Shown: piece after piece, positions 43,606-57,200 of the stretch | Position numbering within the stretch: the stretch's first letter is position 1 | Layout of the letters: every line of letters starts with the position of its first letter | Source of the DNA: Heterobilharzia americana | Taxonomy: Eukaryota > Platyhelminthes > Trematoda > Strigeidida > Schistosomatidae | DNA: 64,000 bases | Direction of reading: 5' to 3' | NCBI GenBank assembly: GCA_944470555.2 | Contig: OX104127.1 | Coordinates: 138,092,786 to 138,156,785 of the forward strand | Notes under the pieces: model-generated | What the model was told of the DNA's origin: nothing | Database searches by the model: none | The model's input: the letters and a program-made list of their open reading frames with translations, nothing else | Program-made: the position numbers and the translations under genes

Positions 43606-46600
43606 GGCTACAGGCCTCTGAATACGAAGTAACTTTTGGTATGAAGAAGTGGGTTGATGGGAGTCTTAGTGTATAGAAAACAAGACAATTTGTTGTAGAG
43701 GAGTTTGCGAGGAATTCTGAGAACAGACTGTTTCCAGTAATACAACCAGGTGCATTTGAACGTCATTTGGAGTCAGGCGAGTATGCTGTTTACCATATGG
43801 ACTACCCCACTACGATGATACAGGTTATACAAAAGAGAGGCAACTGCTAGACACAAAGAGTCCTCACTGTTCCAAAATAAGAGCCATTTAATTCATAAAA
43901 CAATACTTAGAAAGAGATCCCACCTATATTTATTCTTAAATTACGATCAGTTTCGCTACCTTGGGGACGCTAGTGTCAGATAATATTTGTTTGTCGTCGC
44001 TAGGAGGTGTTTGTCATTTCTCAGCTTGTAGTGGTATGTTAAATTAGTATTTGAGGTTCTAGAGTATTAGTTCAGCGATGTCATTTCACTGGCTGTCAGG
44101 CGGTTGGCGGCACTTATTGTGTGGTCATGTACATCCAATGTTTTATCAGGGCATCAATGCATTATTGGCGCCAGCGAAACGCCTTACGACTGATGGCAGC
44201 TGCTTAAGAACCATAACTACATTCTGTGAAACACCCAAACACAATTTAATGGCAGGAATACAGCTCAGTTTTTGCACTGTGGTGCCCAGTATTCTTTGTT
44301 TCAAGGTTCCACTTTCTTCGTTCTTTCTAGGCTTGATATTCAAAACTGATTTTTATTGAACACGGAATAGCCCCTGGTGTACCCCTGAAGTTAATTCGTC
44401 TCACCTGCCCCTCAAGGTGCCTACGATAATCACAATCTCCGAACGTCATTGCTTCTTGTTCAACGCTTAGCAACTGTCAGTGACTATTTCTTATCAGCGC
44501 ACTCGTAAGCTCCAGTCGGATAGAATAATTATTAGCGCTCAAGTACCTACCATACTAAATTTCCTTCCTCAAGACACCCACCATCTGTGCTGTGGCGCTG
44601 CTTTCCTCTAGAATAAAAGAGGCATCCCCTATCTGTAGCCCATCATATTCATATCCGGGCTTACACAAACTGTAGGATACCTGACGAAGTTACAATCCCC
44701 ACTCTGCAGACCATACCAGTAAAACTGTCATGCACTCATGCACTTTAGTTTAAGTGAATCGAATATCATAATCAAAGCCGCCAAGGTTTAAATGCGTCAA
44801 AACTCTATCAACCAGCTTGCTTAAGGCGAATACTGATGAACAGTAACATGAATACATACCAGATATTCTGCATATGTTCTATCATCCCTAGAGTTTTTAG
44901 GGCTGGATACATACATCGCATACTTTTTAAACACAACCCTGTCATTGACCAGATATCGCCCGTACAGTGATGGCTTATTCATCCGCCTTATGCCGTTTAC
45001 AGTAGGCATTATGATGTACGTTTTTGCAGCCATAAAGAATGATGGATTTTCCTTGAGTGTAGCTTTGGTAGGAAAGGCGAATCAATGTGTTGCCTTCTGC
45101 CATGCAGTGGTATTTTGAGGTTTAATCCCCACGAAGCTTAGAGTGGTTTCCGCATTTGCAGGTGGGCAATTATCCCGAAATAACGCTTGATGCGTGTGAT
45201 AAAAACAAGACCAAAGAATATCACCGATGCTGGCTGCCAAGTGGAATAAGCTGAGGGTTGGTTTGGGGGTAATCTTAATTTCTGAGGTCATCTTTTTATA
45301 TTTCGCCATCTGGCACAATCATAAGTCGTACATTCCATGTTAGAGCACAACTTAGCCCGTTCAAAAGTGATGTCACGGCAGCATAATACTGGAGTCCGTA
45401 GCAGCTTAATACCTGCATAGATAAATGAATTTTTATTCTCACATTGGTAATTAACATGTGAGAATAAAAATTTATTCATAAATCGCTGCATGGTCCATAC
45501 TAGTCATAGAATTATAGATTCGTAGCAGTGAGCATTTATGAGATACTTACTCCGTATGATCAGATCTAACGGGTGGTTTGGATATTTCGCTGCTACGAAG
45601 CGTTGTGATAGATATTCGGTTTCGCAGATTTCCTGTTTGTCATGTCCAGGGCAGAATACTTAGAAAAAGTCTGAGTTAGTCTTGGTGGGTATAGGGATGT
45701 GTGTGCGAATATAAAACTCAAAAGTACAAAACTGCCTCCTGGTATCACACTACCAGAATGACGACAGAGTGTATAGACATCTGATCATTGAGATGACTGA
45801 CTACAACTGGGAAAGCACATAAGTTATGGACCACGGTTAATATCAGCCGACATGAAAAATCGCCTGACACGAATGTACACCATAAATCATATCCAAAACA
45901 CTATCCAGTAAACGACACTGTTTCAGCGTGTGACGCATCTAATAAACAGATTAAATTGGAATTAAAATTTGCCACAATACCCTAGTTTTAACCTCGTATT
46001 GTGAAAAAAGCAGAGTTAAAGGATTCCATGGATGGCAAAGCCCATCAATGTAACTTGATGTTAAAAATGGGTGTTAACACAAACATAACCATATTAGAAG
46101 CCTGAATGGCCAAAAACCTCAAGGTGTTTTGAATATAATGCAACCCCTTTGCAATCCTACTATCCTTAAACTGGTAGCATTTCCTGTCACAACAAATAAA
46201 GCTGTCACAAACGGTGTGAAAAAAACTATCTTTCATTTGATTTTGGTGTCAAAAAGGTACAATGCTAACTGAATAAAGGGTCTCTCAGTTTTCCGTACTA
46301 ACATAGCCTGTTTTGTAACCGTTCAAAAAGTTTCACAACTTTTCCCCAGGCTAGCCCTAGGCGTTCGTCTGGCAAATTTTGCGCCGTCTTGGTTTAGGTT
46401 TGTATCCCGTTGATCCAATGCTAAGTATGCAAGACATTCTGCATCACTCATAAAAGTGCAGCAAATATGGGAGACAATCCTGGTTTTACTTTCTAGAAGC
46501 GGCAAACGACGAAGCCACCCGTGTAGGGTGAGGAGAAACCTGTGCTACCCTATTCTTTCCCACAAGTCAGCCCTATTACTTGACAATCTTATTTGCTCAG

Positions 46601-49600
46601 TCTCCACCCACAAATTTAGGAGTTCTGGGATGTCATCAGTGACATCCAAAGAGAGCAGGGAACCGGCGGGTTGACCGTGGCTCTGAGTTTCTGTTAATGC
46701 TCGGTTTTCTGCGGTATGCTGTGGCTTGCGAATTCCGTACTGGCTAAATCAGCCCCCTATTTAAGATCCCAAGTAATCCCGAAGTTAGTCCTTATTATAA
46801 GGACTGTTTCGTTCCCACCGGTTACTAGTTAGATTCCATATTTATTTTGGTATTTTTCGTATGTATCTTCCGACCTCTAAAACTCACTTCTTAACAAGAT
46901 GGCTTATTCCACGATTATGCACACTCTGCCCCCAAGTAAACATAGTTAGCCAAGCCGGGAAACGAAAGTTCGCAGAAAGTAGTGCCATCTTTGTAATGCC
47001 CAGTGGGTTTCAGAACCACACGAGTGTGAGCAGAGAATTCCACTAGTGTGTAGGGCACTCAAAAACTTACTCTACTTAGTGTTGTGATCTAGATATTTGG
47101 ACGTTCTTCGTTCAGGCTGCTTGCCGTTCCTACTAGCTGACTTACTAGACTGCTTGCATCTCCAGCTCATGCCCACCTCATTTTCTTTCTTTTTTGATTC
47201 CCTTGCCGATTGATTTTTCATCCCTAACCTACGCGGATGTCTACTAACGGTGATTAGTTTTCGGAATAAATACAATCTTATTATCTATTGGTTGTTAAAT
47301 ATTTTTGTTCAAGCAACCTACTTTTGTAGTAGGCACCCAATAATCCAGGGAGGCCTGGAATGCACGCAGTCGGTAGAATCTCACCACGACCGCCACGAGC
47401 ACAAATTCTCAAAGGCCTGTAGGAACCTTAAAGATGTGTCTGCACAAAAAATGCAGCATGGTCGAAAATGATGGGGATCCTAGACCTAGACTAAGTAAGT
47501 TAGTGCTCCAGTCTGCATCATTACGATAGCCGCACTTCGAGCTTTTCAGTCTGGCAGATACGGTTTGCCACCCAGAGCTATCTTGTATCCTGACTGGCTG
47601 CAAAGTAGACGGCCTCAGGGGAACCAAAACGAGCGGGAACCAGCTGTTTCGTTGGGTGGATCGCCTACCATTAAGGAACGGGAATATAGTTAAGTCTGCC
47701 CACCAGCATGTTAAACTTAAGCTGGCTCCAACCCCATAGTTTCGATTTTTATCGCAACATATGGGTACTACCAAAGCACCGCTAGCTTTGTTCAAAGCAA
47801 AGATCATTAGCCGCATCTACGCAAATGCACTAAACCCACTTAACAAAATCAACGACCGACGTTAATTAAGCAATGCGTTTGATGCTTATCTTACTGGCGT
47901 TACCGGGGCATGAGTCTCTACTCACGTTTCGTATCGGCGACTTTCTGTTTCAAACACTGTTATACTGAGCTGGACTGGGATGATGAGAAATGACGCAAGT
48001 AGCTGTCCACGTGACTTCTGTCGCAGCTCACCACCGTCAGGCTCGAAAGCCTAGACGAGTCGGTTGATGTCCTATGAAGAGTTCCCAAGACCCCAAGGTA
48101 CTTGATATGGGTGATATATAAGAAGCCGACTACGGATTATCATTACTATAATCGTATGCTAAAAGCCATTAACCGCCTTCTCAAGCTTCATCGCTAACTA
48201 TCTTTAATTCCTCAGACTTATGACCTCCCAGAGTCAATTTCATCGACCATATTTATGACGACAGTGTTCATTTCACCGGAGTTCGCTTCCTTGATCTTGC
48301 TCAAGGATTCACGCCAACCGAAAACATGAGGTGGGCAACTTAATGAAGGAATAATTAGGTTTCCTCTCTCCTGGAGGGCATTCTCACAAGCAAAAAACTT
48401 TAGTAGATGACCTCACAATATCCCTGTTCATCGGGCAAGAATGGTCATTTAGTTATCAGGTTTCAGTATGTCTGTAACTCAGAGCTGACTCCTCATATAA
48501 ACCAAAGTTACCGGAGCTTCAGGTGAAGTTATGGACATTTCGAGGGCCGTGGAACAAATGGAAGGGCGGACAAAGCTTGACTGGCAGGATATAGATAGCC
48601 ACTGGATGCCCGAACATGAGAGAATCATGTGCGCTGTAAGACACCATGACTCACTCTCAATCCCAAAGGACAGGAGTTTCCCACTCAGTGGGTTTCAGTG
48701 GACTAACTAGTACTGAGGCTTGAGCTGCGAACTTTCTAACTGATCAATGTTTACAAACTTCATCAACTACCATATCTGCAAGTGCTCATGTGCAACGCGA
48801 CCATCGACCGTCATTATCAGTGTCGATCAGTCGCATCATAAGCTGTCAACTCTGGGATAGGACAGATTTCCGGCTGCTTGTTCCGGTATACCGTGGATAA
48901 CTATGGTTGGGATGTTTCTCTTGGCGATCATGGTCGATCCCGTATTTCTCTAATACCAGATTGCTGGCTGACGATTGGCGCCTGCGACAAAAAAGGGAAT
49001 CTTTCAGCCTCTTGAACCGAGCCAGGGTCACCTTGATCGACGGAGGCTTTCCCGGAGGTAAATGGCCGCCTTAGTAGGGCTGGCATGGTGTCACATTTGC
49101 ATTGCCTAATCCTGGAATGCGACTTGTCGTTTCCTACTGGTGACCGTCAAATGATTCCACTTTCTGGATACTACAGTGGCGACATGCAAGGAAGTTCAGG
49201 ATGACGGAATTCGACCCGGAATCGACATATTTATAATCGTGTGCCATGGGTGGGTTTTAATTGAAAGTGAGAACCTTTTCTTCCACTCCAACCCATTTTA
49301 CGCGGTGCTCGGCAGGGGTAGCGGTTAGAGCAGCTTTTGGGTCGACAGTTGATATGGTTTGCCTTACATGTGGCAGTCGCCAGACTGCTTCCGGGCTACT
49401 TACAGGTGTGACTCCGTTGGACGTCACTGACCCACATGTTTCTAGGACTCTCATTCGTAGTAGTAGTAGTAGTAGTTTGTGTGGGTGCCGACAACCGAGC
49501 AGCCACAGGATTGTCTTCCAAGGTGGCCCTAAAAGACACTGCAGCTAGAATCGCCCTCGTTTACCGTCGTGGGCAGATGTACTGAATAGCGTGCATAGGT

Positions 49601-49959
49601 GGCGCACTATGAAGATGTAATATTCATCTGGTATGTCTTCACCATATGGAAAGAATGCCCGCTCCTCAAAAACGATGCACTCAAAAACTGTGCACTTTTT
49701 TGCTACGGTGAAGCCGCATGTATGACAGTCGTCACCATGGCCAAGAGATTTTCTTTTCATTTTCTGTCGTTTCCTGTTGGTGGCTTTCGCATACAGGCTG
49801 GGGGTTGGGCTGGCTTTAAGAAATGCCCTTCGCTGAATGTGGATAGATGTGCTCTGAGTGTTGTACGGAGTACGAATTTGGTTTTATTTAAGGTTCATCA
49901 AAGTCAATTCACTGTTAGTCAACTAGGTATCGTAGTGATCAAGTGGGAACCTCTTTAAG
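43606..49959. other. long noncoding stretch, no gene supported
   Basis: Several 60-135 codon open frames (for example 44,821-45,033 and 47,409-47,816, minus) show no motif, splice context or codon pattern that would set them apart from chance. A TAG trinucleotide run lies at about 49,457-49,475. Nothing else is recognised apart from the hairpin at 45,421-45,487. Confidence 0.35.
45421..45487. repeat. long perfect hairpin
   Basis: A 15 bp perfect stem, 45,430-45,444 against 45,456-45,470, around an 11-base loop, extended by a further imperfect stem with a 4-base slip. The left arm and loop resemble about 29,770-29,792. It may be the collapsed ends of an inverted-repeat element. Confidence 0.7.
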
Positions 49960-50830
49960 GTCCAGTTGAATTCCGCCTCTTTCAGAGAAACAAGGGGTGC
50001 CAGTGGAGTCCTTCAGGATTCTGTTTTAAAACCTATCCCATTACTAATTTACTCAAATTACCTTCCTTTGCAGACGTCATGTGAAGCTTCTCCTTTTTAC
50101 CAATGGTGTACAGAAATGGAAAGAAATGAGAATTATGAGCGGCAGGCTCACCTTGCATGGCGATATGACCTGACTTCAACAGTGGACATATCACGATGAA
50201 CCAACCTACAACTCTGAAAGATGTAAGGTGATACACAGGCAGTGTGGAGGATGTTTTGCATTCATACTAGACGGCATAGAGCTGAAGGCGTCTCTGACAA
50301 AGAAGAATCTTGTTCTTTCGTTCTTCAACGTCCCTAAATCTTAGGCCAGAATCGCATTCGGGCAAGTTCGGCACTGGTGGCTTTGTGGTGAATCCCTGGT
50401 GAGCTTGATCATAGTTATCTCCACCGAAGCATTAACAGTTTCATAGGTCTTACCTAGAACTTAAGTCCTTCATCTTTCACTTTAAAAAGATAAAAACCAC
50501 TTCGAACACATCTAAGGGTACTGCAATAAATCTATTTGTGAACCAGGGTTCAAGCGAAAAGAGGGACGCATAGAATATAGGCGACTGAGAGGTGACCTAA
50601 TAATGAAGTGATGTTTTGGACTATTAATGTGGCCCCCTCTCCTTTTACTTAAGATAACGTCAAACAATAATCGCAGGGGAACACCCTGAAATTAGCACTT
50701 GAAATTAGTATGATAGATACAAATTTCCTCCCCTAAGAGTTGTTAAGGCTTGGAATGCTCTCTCCATAGTTACTGAGGCTACACTAGTAGGGCACATCAA
50801 CAATTGAAGATTAAAAAGTAACCATATGGG
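49960..50830 (+). mobile_element. CR1-like RT remnant
   Basis: QDSVLKPIPLLIYSNYLPL (from about 50,010) matches the common QGSVLGPxLFLIYxNDLP block, followed by remains of the catalytic region (ADVMKLLLFTNGV). Near 50,570 IEYRRLRGDLIM matches the end-region block YSLExRRLRGDLI. Near 50,740 RVVKAWNALS matches the terminal RVVxAWNSLP block. The intervening sequence is broken by stops. Confidence 0.75.
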
Positions 50831-51205
50831 CCAAGTCATAAATAACCTAACCTTTAGAAAATTGCCAGTTTGTCTCCTCTTTGTATTTACACCTAGATTC
50901 CAAAACGAAAAATTGGTGATCTGCTGATTTCAGATACAGAAAACAGTTAGGCGAAGCTTCTGTTCACTGCATAACCATTTGAAAACATTGGTATAGGAAA
51001 TTGAACACTGTAAACCTGGTTCTCAGCGGTTGTTTCGAAGGCTACGGGTTTGAACTGGCGCGGTTGGGACGCCATTCATTTTGGGGATTGTCACGCTCAG
51101 GACCACTGTTATTTCGTCCACGCATTTAATAATTGGTCTTCGTTAGCACTAACGTGGTTGTCATAGAGGCTAATACGGACCCAACACTAGTCCATCACAG
51201 GCAAG
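50831..51205 (+). promoter_or_regulatory. upstream region of PRPF38B
   Basis: Separates the CR1 remnant from the PRPF38B start. An inverted CCAAT (ATTGG) lies near 51,132. The ATG has A at -3 and G at +4. CATCACAG ends 5-6 bases before the ATG and could act as an acceptor for a spliced leader or a 5' untranslated exon. None of these is proven. Confidence 0.3.
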
Positions 51206-54200
51206 ATGGCAGCTAGTTTTGCCCAAATGGGACTTCCCAGTACAGTAGTGGATGAAGATGAACAGGCACCTCGTGGCAATATTTTGAAACTCTGGGGAAA
51301 CCAACAAACAATGAATCTTAATACAATGATTTACACAAACATAGTTCAGTCCCCATACTTCAAATCTAACCTGGTAGAGCTTAAAACATACCATGAGGTT
51401 ATTGATGAAATATATTACAAGGTGCTTTTTGTGTATTTATCTCATATCTTTCCTTATAGGTCGAACATTTGGAGCCATGGGAGCGTGGAAGTAGGCGGGT
51501 AGGTGGCCAGACTGGAATGTGTGGAGGCGTTCGTGGAGTGGGGGCTGGTGGTATCGTGTCAACGGCTTACTGTCTACTTTATAAACTTTTCACATTGAAA
51601 CTAACAAGAAAGCAGCTCAAGGGTCTTCTGGACCATCCTGATTCTCCATACATTCGAGCGCTTGGCTTTATGTATATTAGGTGTGTTTAATGTAACCTGA
51701 GCTAACTAGATTATAGGTACTGTATCCCTCCTGAGGATTTTTGGTGGTGGTACGCACCTTACTGGGGTGACCCCGAGGTAAGTACAAAGACTCGATAAGT
51801 TACCAGTTCCGTAGCACTTCCTGATTCACACGGGTTGACGGTATTTTGGGGTCAGTCGTCTAGCCTATTACTTGTAAGAACCTCAATATATGAACCTTAT
51901 ATGTCCTTGTCTTGGATTTCATGCAAGTTTTTGTCTTTCAGGAACTGGATGTAAAAGCTGGTGGCGGCTGTGTTATGACGATAGGCCACATGTTGGAGCA
52001 CTGGTTGACCAAGCTTGATTGGTTCTCTACTCTATTCCCGCGCATTCCAGTCCCTGTCCAAAAGAAATTAGAAGAGAAAATGCGCCTCCGCAGATGCCAG
52101 GTTCTCTTGGAAGTTAGCTCCGCCCAAGAAAGTGAAACTAAGAAGCATTACGATCGGAGTCGTGATGGTTCGCATCACAAATATGGTGGACAATCTCATC
52201 GGCATGAAAAGCACAAGTAAGTCACTTTTGCTTCACTGGTAGTTATCCAGGTTTGTCATCCACTCAGCAGAGAGTCATTTCTCAATTGATAAAAGTATGG
52301 GTGTAGACACCGCTTTCAACTAATATATTGCAGGCTCTTGAATCTATTTCACCTACTAACGTTTGGGTAGCCAATTTGTACCAGTAGTTTTTACGGTTAC
52401 TTATCACTTAAGTCCTTAAAATACTACTTAGTTGTACGGTTTTAAAGTATCAAGACTCCGAGGTAGTTGTTTATTAGTGTACCTCCCACCCATTAGAAAT
52501 TAGGGTTACTAGACTGATGTCAGTTCAGTGCTGTTAGGACTCATCCAACTAATGTTGTTTAGATGTTGATGCTGCACGTTGAGAATCTTAATAGCCCACA
52601 ACGGCAGGACTGAAGACTAAATAGTAGTTTTAAGACCCGGATGTCAGGTCATGTAAATACGTTTTGAAGAGAATGAACTCTACAAAAGTCCAAACAGTTA
52701 ACAACGCACATTTAAAATCCTACTTTACAATAAAGCGGAAAGATAGGTGGTTCTTTCCATTGTAGGGAATTGGTAATATCACATGTTGTACTTCGTTGCC
52801 GATGTTAGCTTTGAAGTCTCCACTGCTTACTTCTTACTCTGTTAACGCATTTGTGTTATTAATGGCGTATCATGTTAGTGAATCAGCCAGCACTTATTTG
52901 ACATCGTGGCACTAAACTAACGTAGGGGTACGCTAGTTAAGAGATTTTTAACGCTTCGCTTATTCAGTATGGAAAGTATCATCCTTACAGCTCATTTCAT
53001 CCAAATGTGTGCAATCGTATACGTAACCGACATGTGATTGCAAACACTTCATTCTTGAGTAATTTTGAAGATAGTAAACAATGAAAACTGCTGTTAGTGA
53101 CGGAGACGTCTTGGTCATATTACTCCTAACCATCAATGTGTGCCATTTATTCATTCGTTTAGAAGCTCTGCCTCACTGTAGCTGGTAGGTTTTCTTCTAG
53201 CTCTTGCCCATGGATTTGCGCACTTAACATTCAACCAGCGGGTTACAAGTTTGGACTCCAATTTGTCTGCTGAGATCTCGAGAGCCAAGTAGTGTAATTT
53301 GCCTTCACCCATTTGTAGCTCACTGCCTACTGCACGAAATTGTAGGCGGTATATGAGTTGTATTTTGATTTTATGGAGACTGGGTTATTAGTGGAAACCT
53401 TAAGTTTTCGTAGTTCATTCCATCTTAAGACCAGGAATTACTGCATGACTCCAAGTTTCCACACCCCATATCAAGCGAGAAAAAACTAAGGTAAACGATG
53501 GAGATAAAGAAGAGCCAATCAAATGCAGTGGAGAGCAGTAAAAACAGAGTGAGAGGGAGAATATTGTATGGACACCTGTGCCACAGATAGATTTTGAACC
53601 ATGTCACCTAGTCTCCAGCCGCTGGTTTCTTTTGTCACGCGTCCCCCAACCAGGGAGTTTAGATTTCCCTACACAGCTCAGATGTATACATTCTTCGATG
53701 TATTCTAAAGCTTGAGTATTTTCACTAAATTTAATCTTTAAATGTAGTCTGACCACTCCTAGCCTTTTTCCAGCTTCACCCTACCTCATTCAAGATTACC
53801 CGATGAGGTAGGTGGCGACTAGGCATGCGTAAGACGTGCCCCAGCCACCTGAGTCAGTGAGGGTTAACAACCTCATCAACCAACTTTTCTCTTCACTGAA
53901 TCTCCACACCTGACTTCTACATTCATAACATGGAGACACCACAACACAGCCTATACTACGAAGGTAACGGTAGTCAAATACCTGAAGCCTCATATTCTGT
54001 ACGTTTAACGATCATGTTTCACAGCCATATAGTAGAACAGAGCCAACTGAAGAGCAGTGTACTCGACTCTTAATAGACGATCGGATATAACGGTGACGCC
54101 AGAAATGTTGAAGTTGGTGAAAACCAAGCGATCCTTTTGTATCCGTAAACAGATTTCATCGGCCACTAAGCCACCAAGGCCTGGTCTGACTTTCCAGGTA

Positions 54201-57200
54201 AATGAAGTGCTCAACACAATCATTTCACTCCATATTGTTAAGTAGGGCACCACTAAAGATCAGTTCGGGAGCAACAATTTACGTTTCGACTATGAGAAAT
54301 GCACCGCAAACATCCTCAAGTTGCCACTGGAAATGTTCAGGAGACTGCATTTTGTCGCGGTTTTCGCGTAACAGGACTATGTCATCTGCGTATTCTAGAT
54401 CTACCAAGAATTCTCCTGTGATGTCAGTCCCTGAGAAGTTAGATGATATCTGCGCTGAAGTTGAATAAGAATGCAGAGTAGACATGCTTAACGGACACCA
54501 GTCGGCACATAATACCATAGGCTTTAACACGAGCATTAACAGAGCATTCAACGGAGTTGCTGTGCGAAACACTACGATAAAGCCTCTCGGTTGACAAGTT
54601 GAATGCTACCTTCAGGTCTAAAAGGGCAGCCATTGTCTGGCGACACTGCCTATGTTCCAGAACCTGGTGGAGTGTGATTACCTGGTCGATACCCCTTATT
54701 TGCTGGGTTTCAAAGTTGCATGGTTTTCTCGAATTTGCTATCCCCGAGTTACACACAAACGTCTAGTGACTATAACTCAGGATCTTAGACACTGTCAGGC
54801 TGATATCTTTCTGGTTATCACGAAAGGACTTCTCACCTTTCTTAAAGACTGACATTTCCGCCCTAGTTTTACTAATAATTCGGCGATATGGATTTTCTCT
54901 GTCCAACGTTAGAACAACCAAATCTGAAAACAACAACAACAATTTGCCAAGGGTTGTGTGTGACAAACCTCAAGCAGATGTCCCTTGAAGTCTGCGGTCA
55001 CACTATCCCATTTTTTCAAATACCTCAAGAAGGACTGGCCTTCTACAGGGTAGGCAATCGGAAAGTGTCAACCATCCACACACTTCCAGTAGTACATATG
55101 ACAGCTAAATATAACGTATCTTTCTCAACTGTCTCCTCTTTGATCCTCACCTTCTTATACTAATATTAAGCCTCTTACACTTTCCCGGACCTCTCACTCG
55201 TCGATCACTACTAACGATCGAAGCCACCAAAACCTCATTCCTAGTCTTCTAAGTTCCCACTATCGATTTCATGTAAGAGATTTCAGTGTCCTTAATAAGT
55301 CTAAATAACTGTCTACTGTTACCGATCGCCGCTGCCTTTTCCATCTCTTTAGCCTTTGCTGCCCACCACTGTTCACGATCGTTGCGCAGACTTTTCGTCA
55401 GTTTATTTTTAAGTTGCGCTCGCTCTTCATTGTACTCAGAGCCTGCAGGGATGCATTCACGTGCATCCATTAGTTTGGAAGAAGCTGCTGATATCCACTG
55501 GCTCTTTTTAGCCATTATCTTGGAGTCGGCTACAGTCTCCAGTGCTGCTTTTACAGTAGACTGAAGATGGCACCAAGCTTCTTCTGGATGAGTGACAGTC
55601 TTTTGTTCCGATAACTGCCTAGCCAACTTCTCACTGAACACGGCTTTGGTGTTTTCGTTGTCCAGCAGAACTCGTAGTGGTTTTGTTGCCAAATTTTTTC
55701 TACGTCCATTGAGACGCAGGCATATACGTGCTCGGACCAACGCATGATCGCTGTCCAAACACGTACTCCAGAAGGAGCGGCAGTCTTCCACCGATCCTCT
55801 CCAGCGATGACTAATAGCAATGTGGTCTATCTGTGTCCATCGCTGAGTCGAGCTCGGTGGACGCCAGGTCAGACAGTGCCTTTCTTTATGTCTGAAATTT
55901 GTGCTGGCTAAAAATAGGCGGTTATCTGAGCATAGTTGTAATAGGCGATCACCGTTATCTGTACGTTCAGCTGGGATTCCGAAAGTGCCACCTAAGTGCC
56001 TTTCTGCCTCACTCAGTCTACCCACCTGTGCGTTGAGGTCACCTGCAACAACCACTACGTCCGAACGTTTGGCTTTCGAGAGGAGGTTAGACAGTTTATG
56101 GTAGAACTCGTCCTTCACTTCATCCGAACTACAGTCAGTGGGTGCGTAAGCAGAGATTACAAAGAGACAACGGCGAGTCTCACTATTCCTTTTAGTTCTC
56201 ACTGTGCCGTTCAGCCTCATAGCGCAGAGGCGACTATCAACTGGGATCCAGTCTAGTAGTGAGTTTTCTGCCCTGGTGCTTAATGCTATACCTACACCTG
56301 CAAGACCACGAGAGCTAGCTATCGAATCTCCAGAAACTCGAAGGGTGAATTTTGCAGATTCACCAGATTGGTCAGGAGAGGTCAGGTGAATAACCACACT
56401 TGGGTCCTGTATGCGTGTCTCACAAACACAGCACACATCCATGCCCGAGTTGCTAGAGTCTTTGCCAACGAAGCCTGTTGGCCAATTTGACGGAGGGTGC
56501 GGACATTGAAGGCTCCAATATGTAATTTGGAGCGTGGTTTAAGGAGACCAGGGATGCTGTTCTGTGGACTCAGATCGTTGTCGAAGGCTGCAGAGGTAGG
56601 AGAAATTGAAGATGATGCAGCATCATTAATTAAGAGACGTGAAGGAAGATTAGAAGGTAATGATGGAGGAGGAGGATAGCAGTCAGAAGAAACTTGGGTG
56701 CTGACAGAGTTGTGAGGGCGGTTGACACTTCCCGGCTGCCCACACCGTGGAAGGCTATTTCTTCTTAAGGTACCTGAAAGAGATTTGTGTGACCGCAGAG
56801 CCCATCGGACATCTGCTTGAGGCCTGTCACACCCAGCCTTTTGAGTATGATTATTTTGAATTTTGTTTTTTTGGGGCCGGATGGTCGAAAGGAAACGACA
56901 AGTGAACCAACACCGCCGGCCCGGCAGACCGTGGGGCGTGGTGGAGTGTGTTATTTTTGGGGCCGACCTTTTCTAACCCCCCCTTCCACTGAGAAGGCAG
57001 CATCAGCTTGGCACTGCTGGTCATCCAAGGGAAACACCTTACTGCTGTCACACCCCATCCAGCTAGCAGCAGTACGACTTCGCCCTCAGACCCCCATCAT
57101 AGTGTAGCAATTTACACTATAACGGTAACTGCTTTTCGTCTAACCACTACCCAACAGACCTTTCTGGTATGGTAGGACCTCGAGGGAACAAGCGTTCCAC

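Noticed and set aside
47409..47816. 135-codon minus frame
   Set aside because: No recognisable motif, no splice signals, and composition typical of random sequence.
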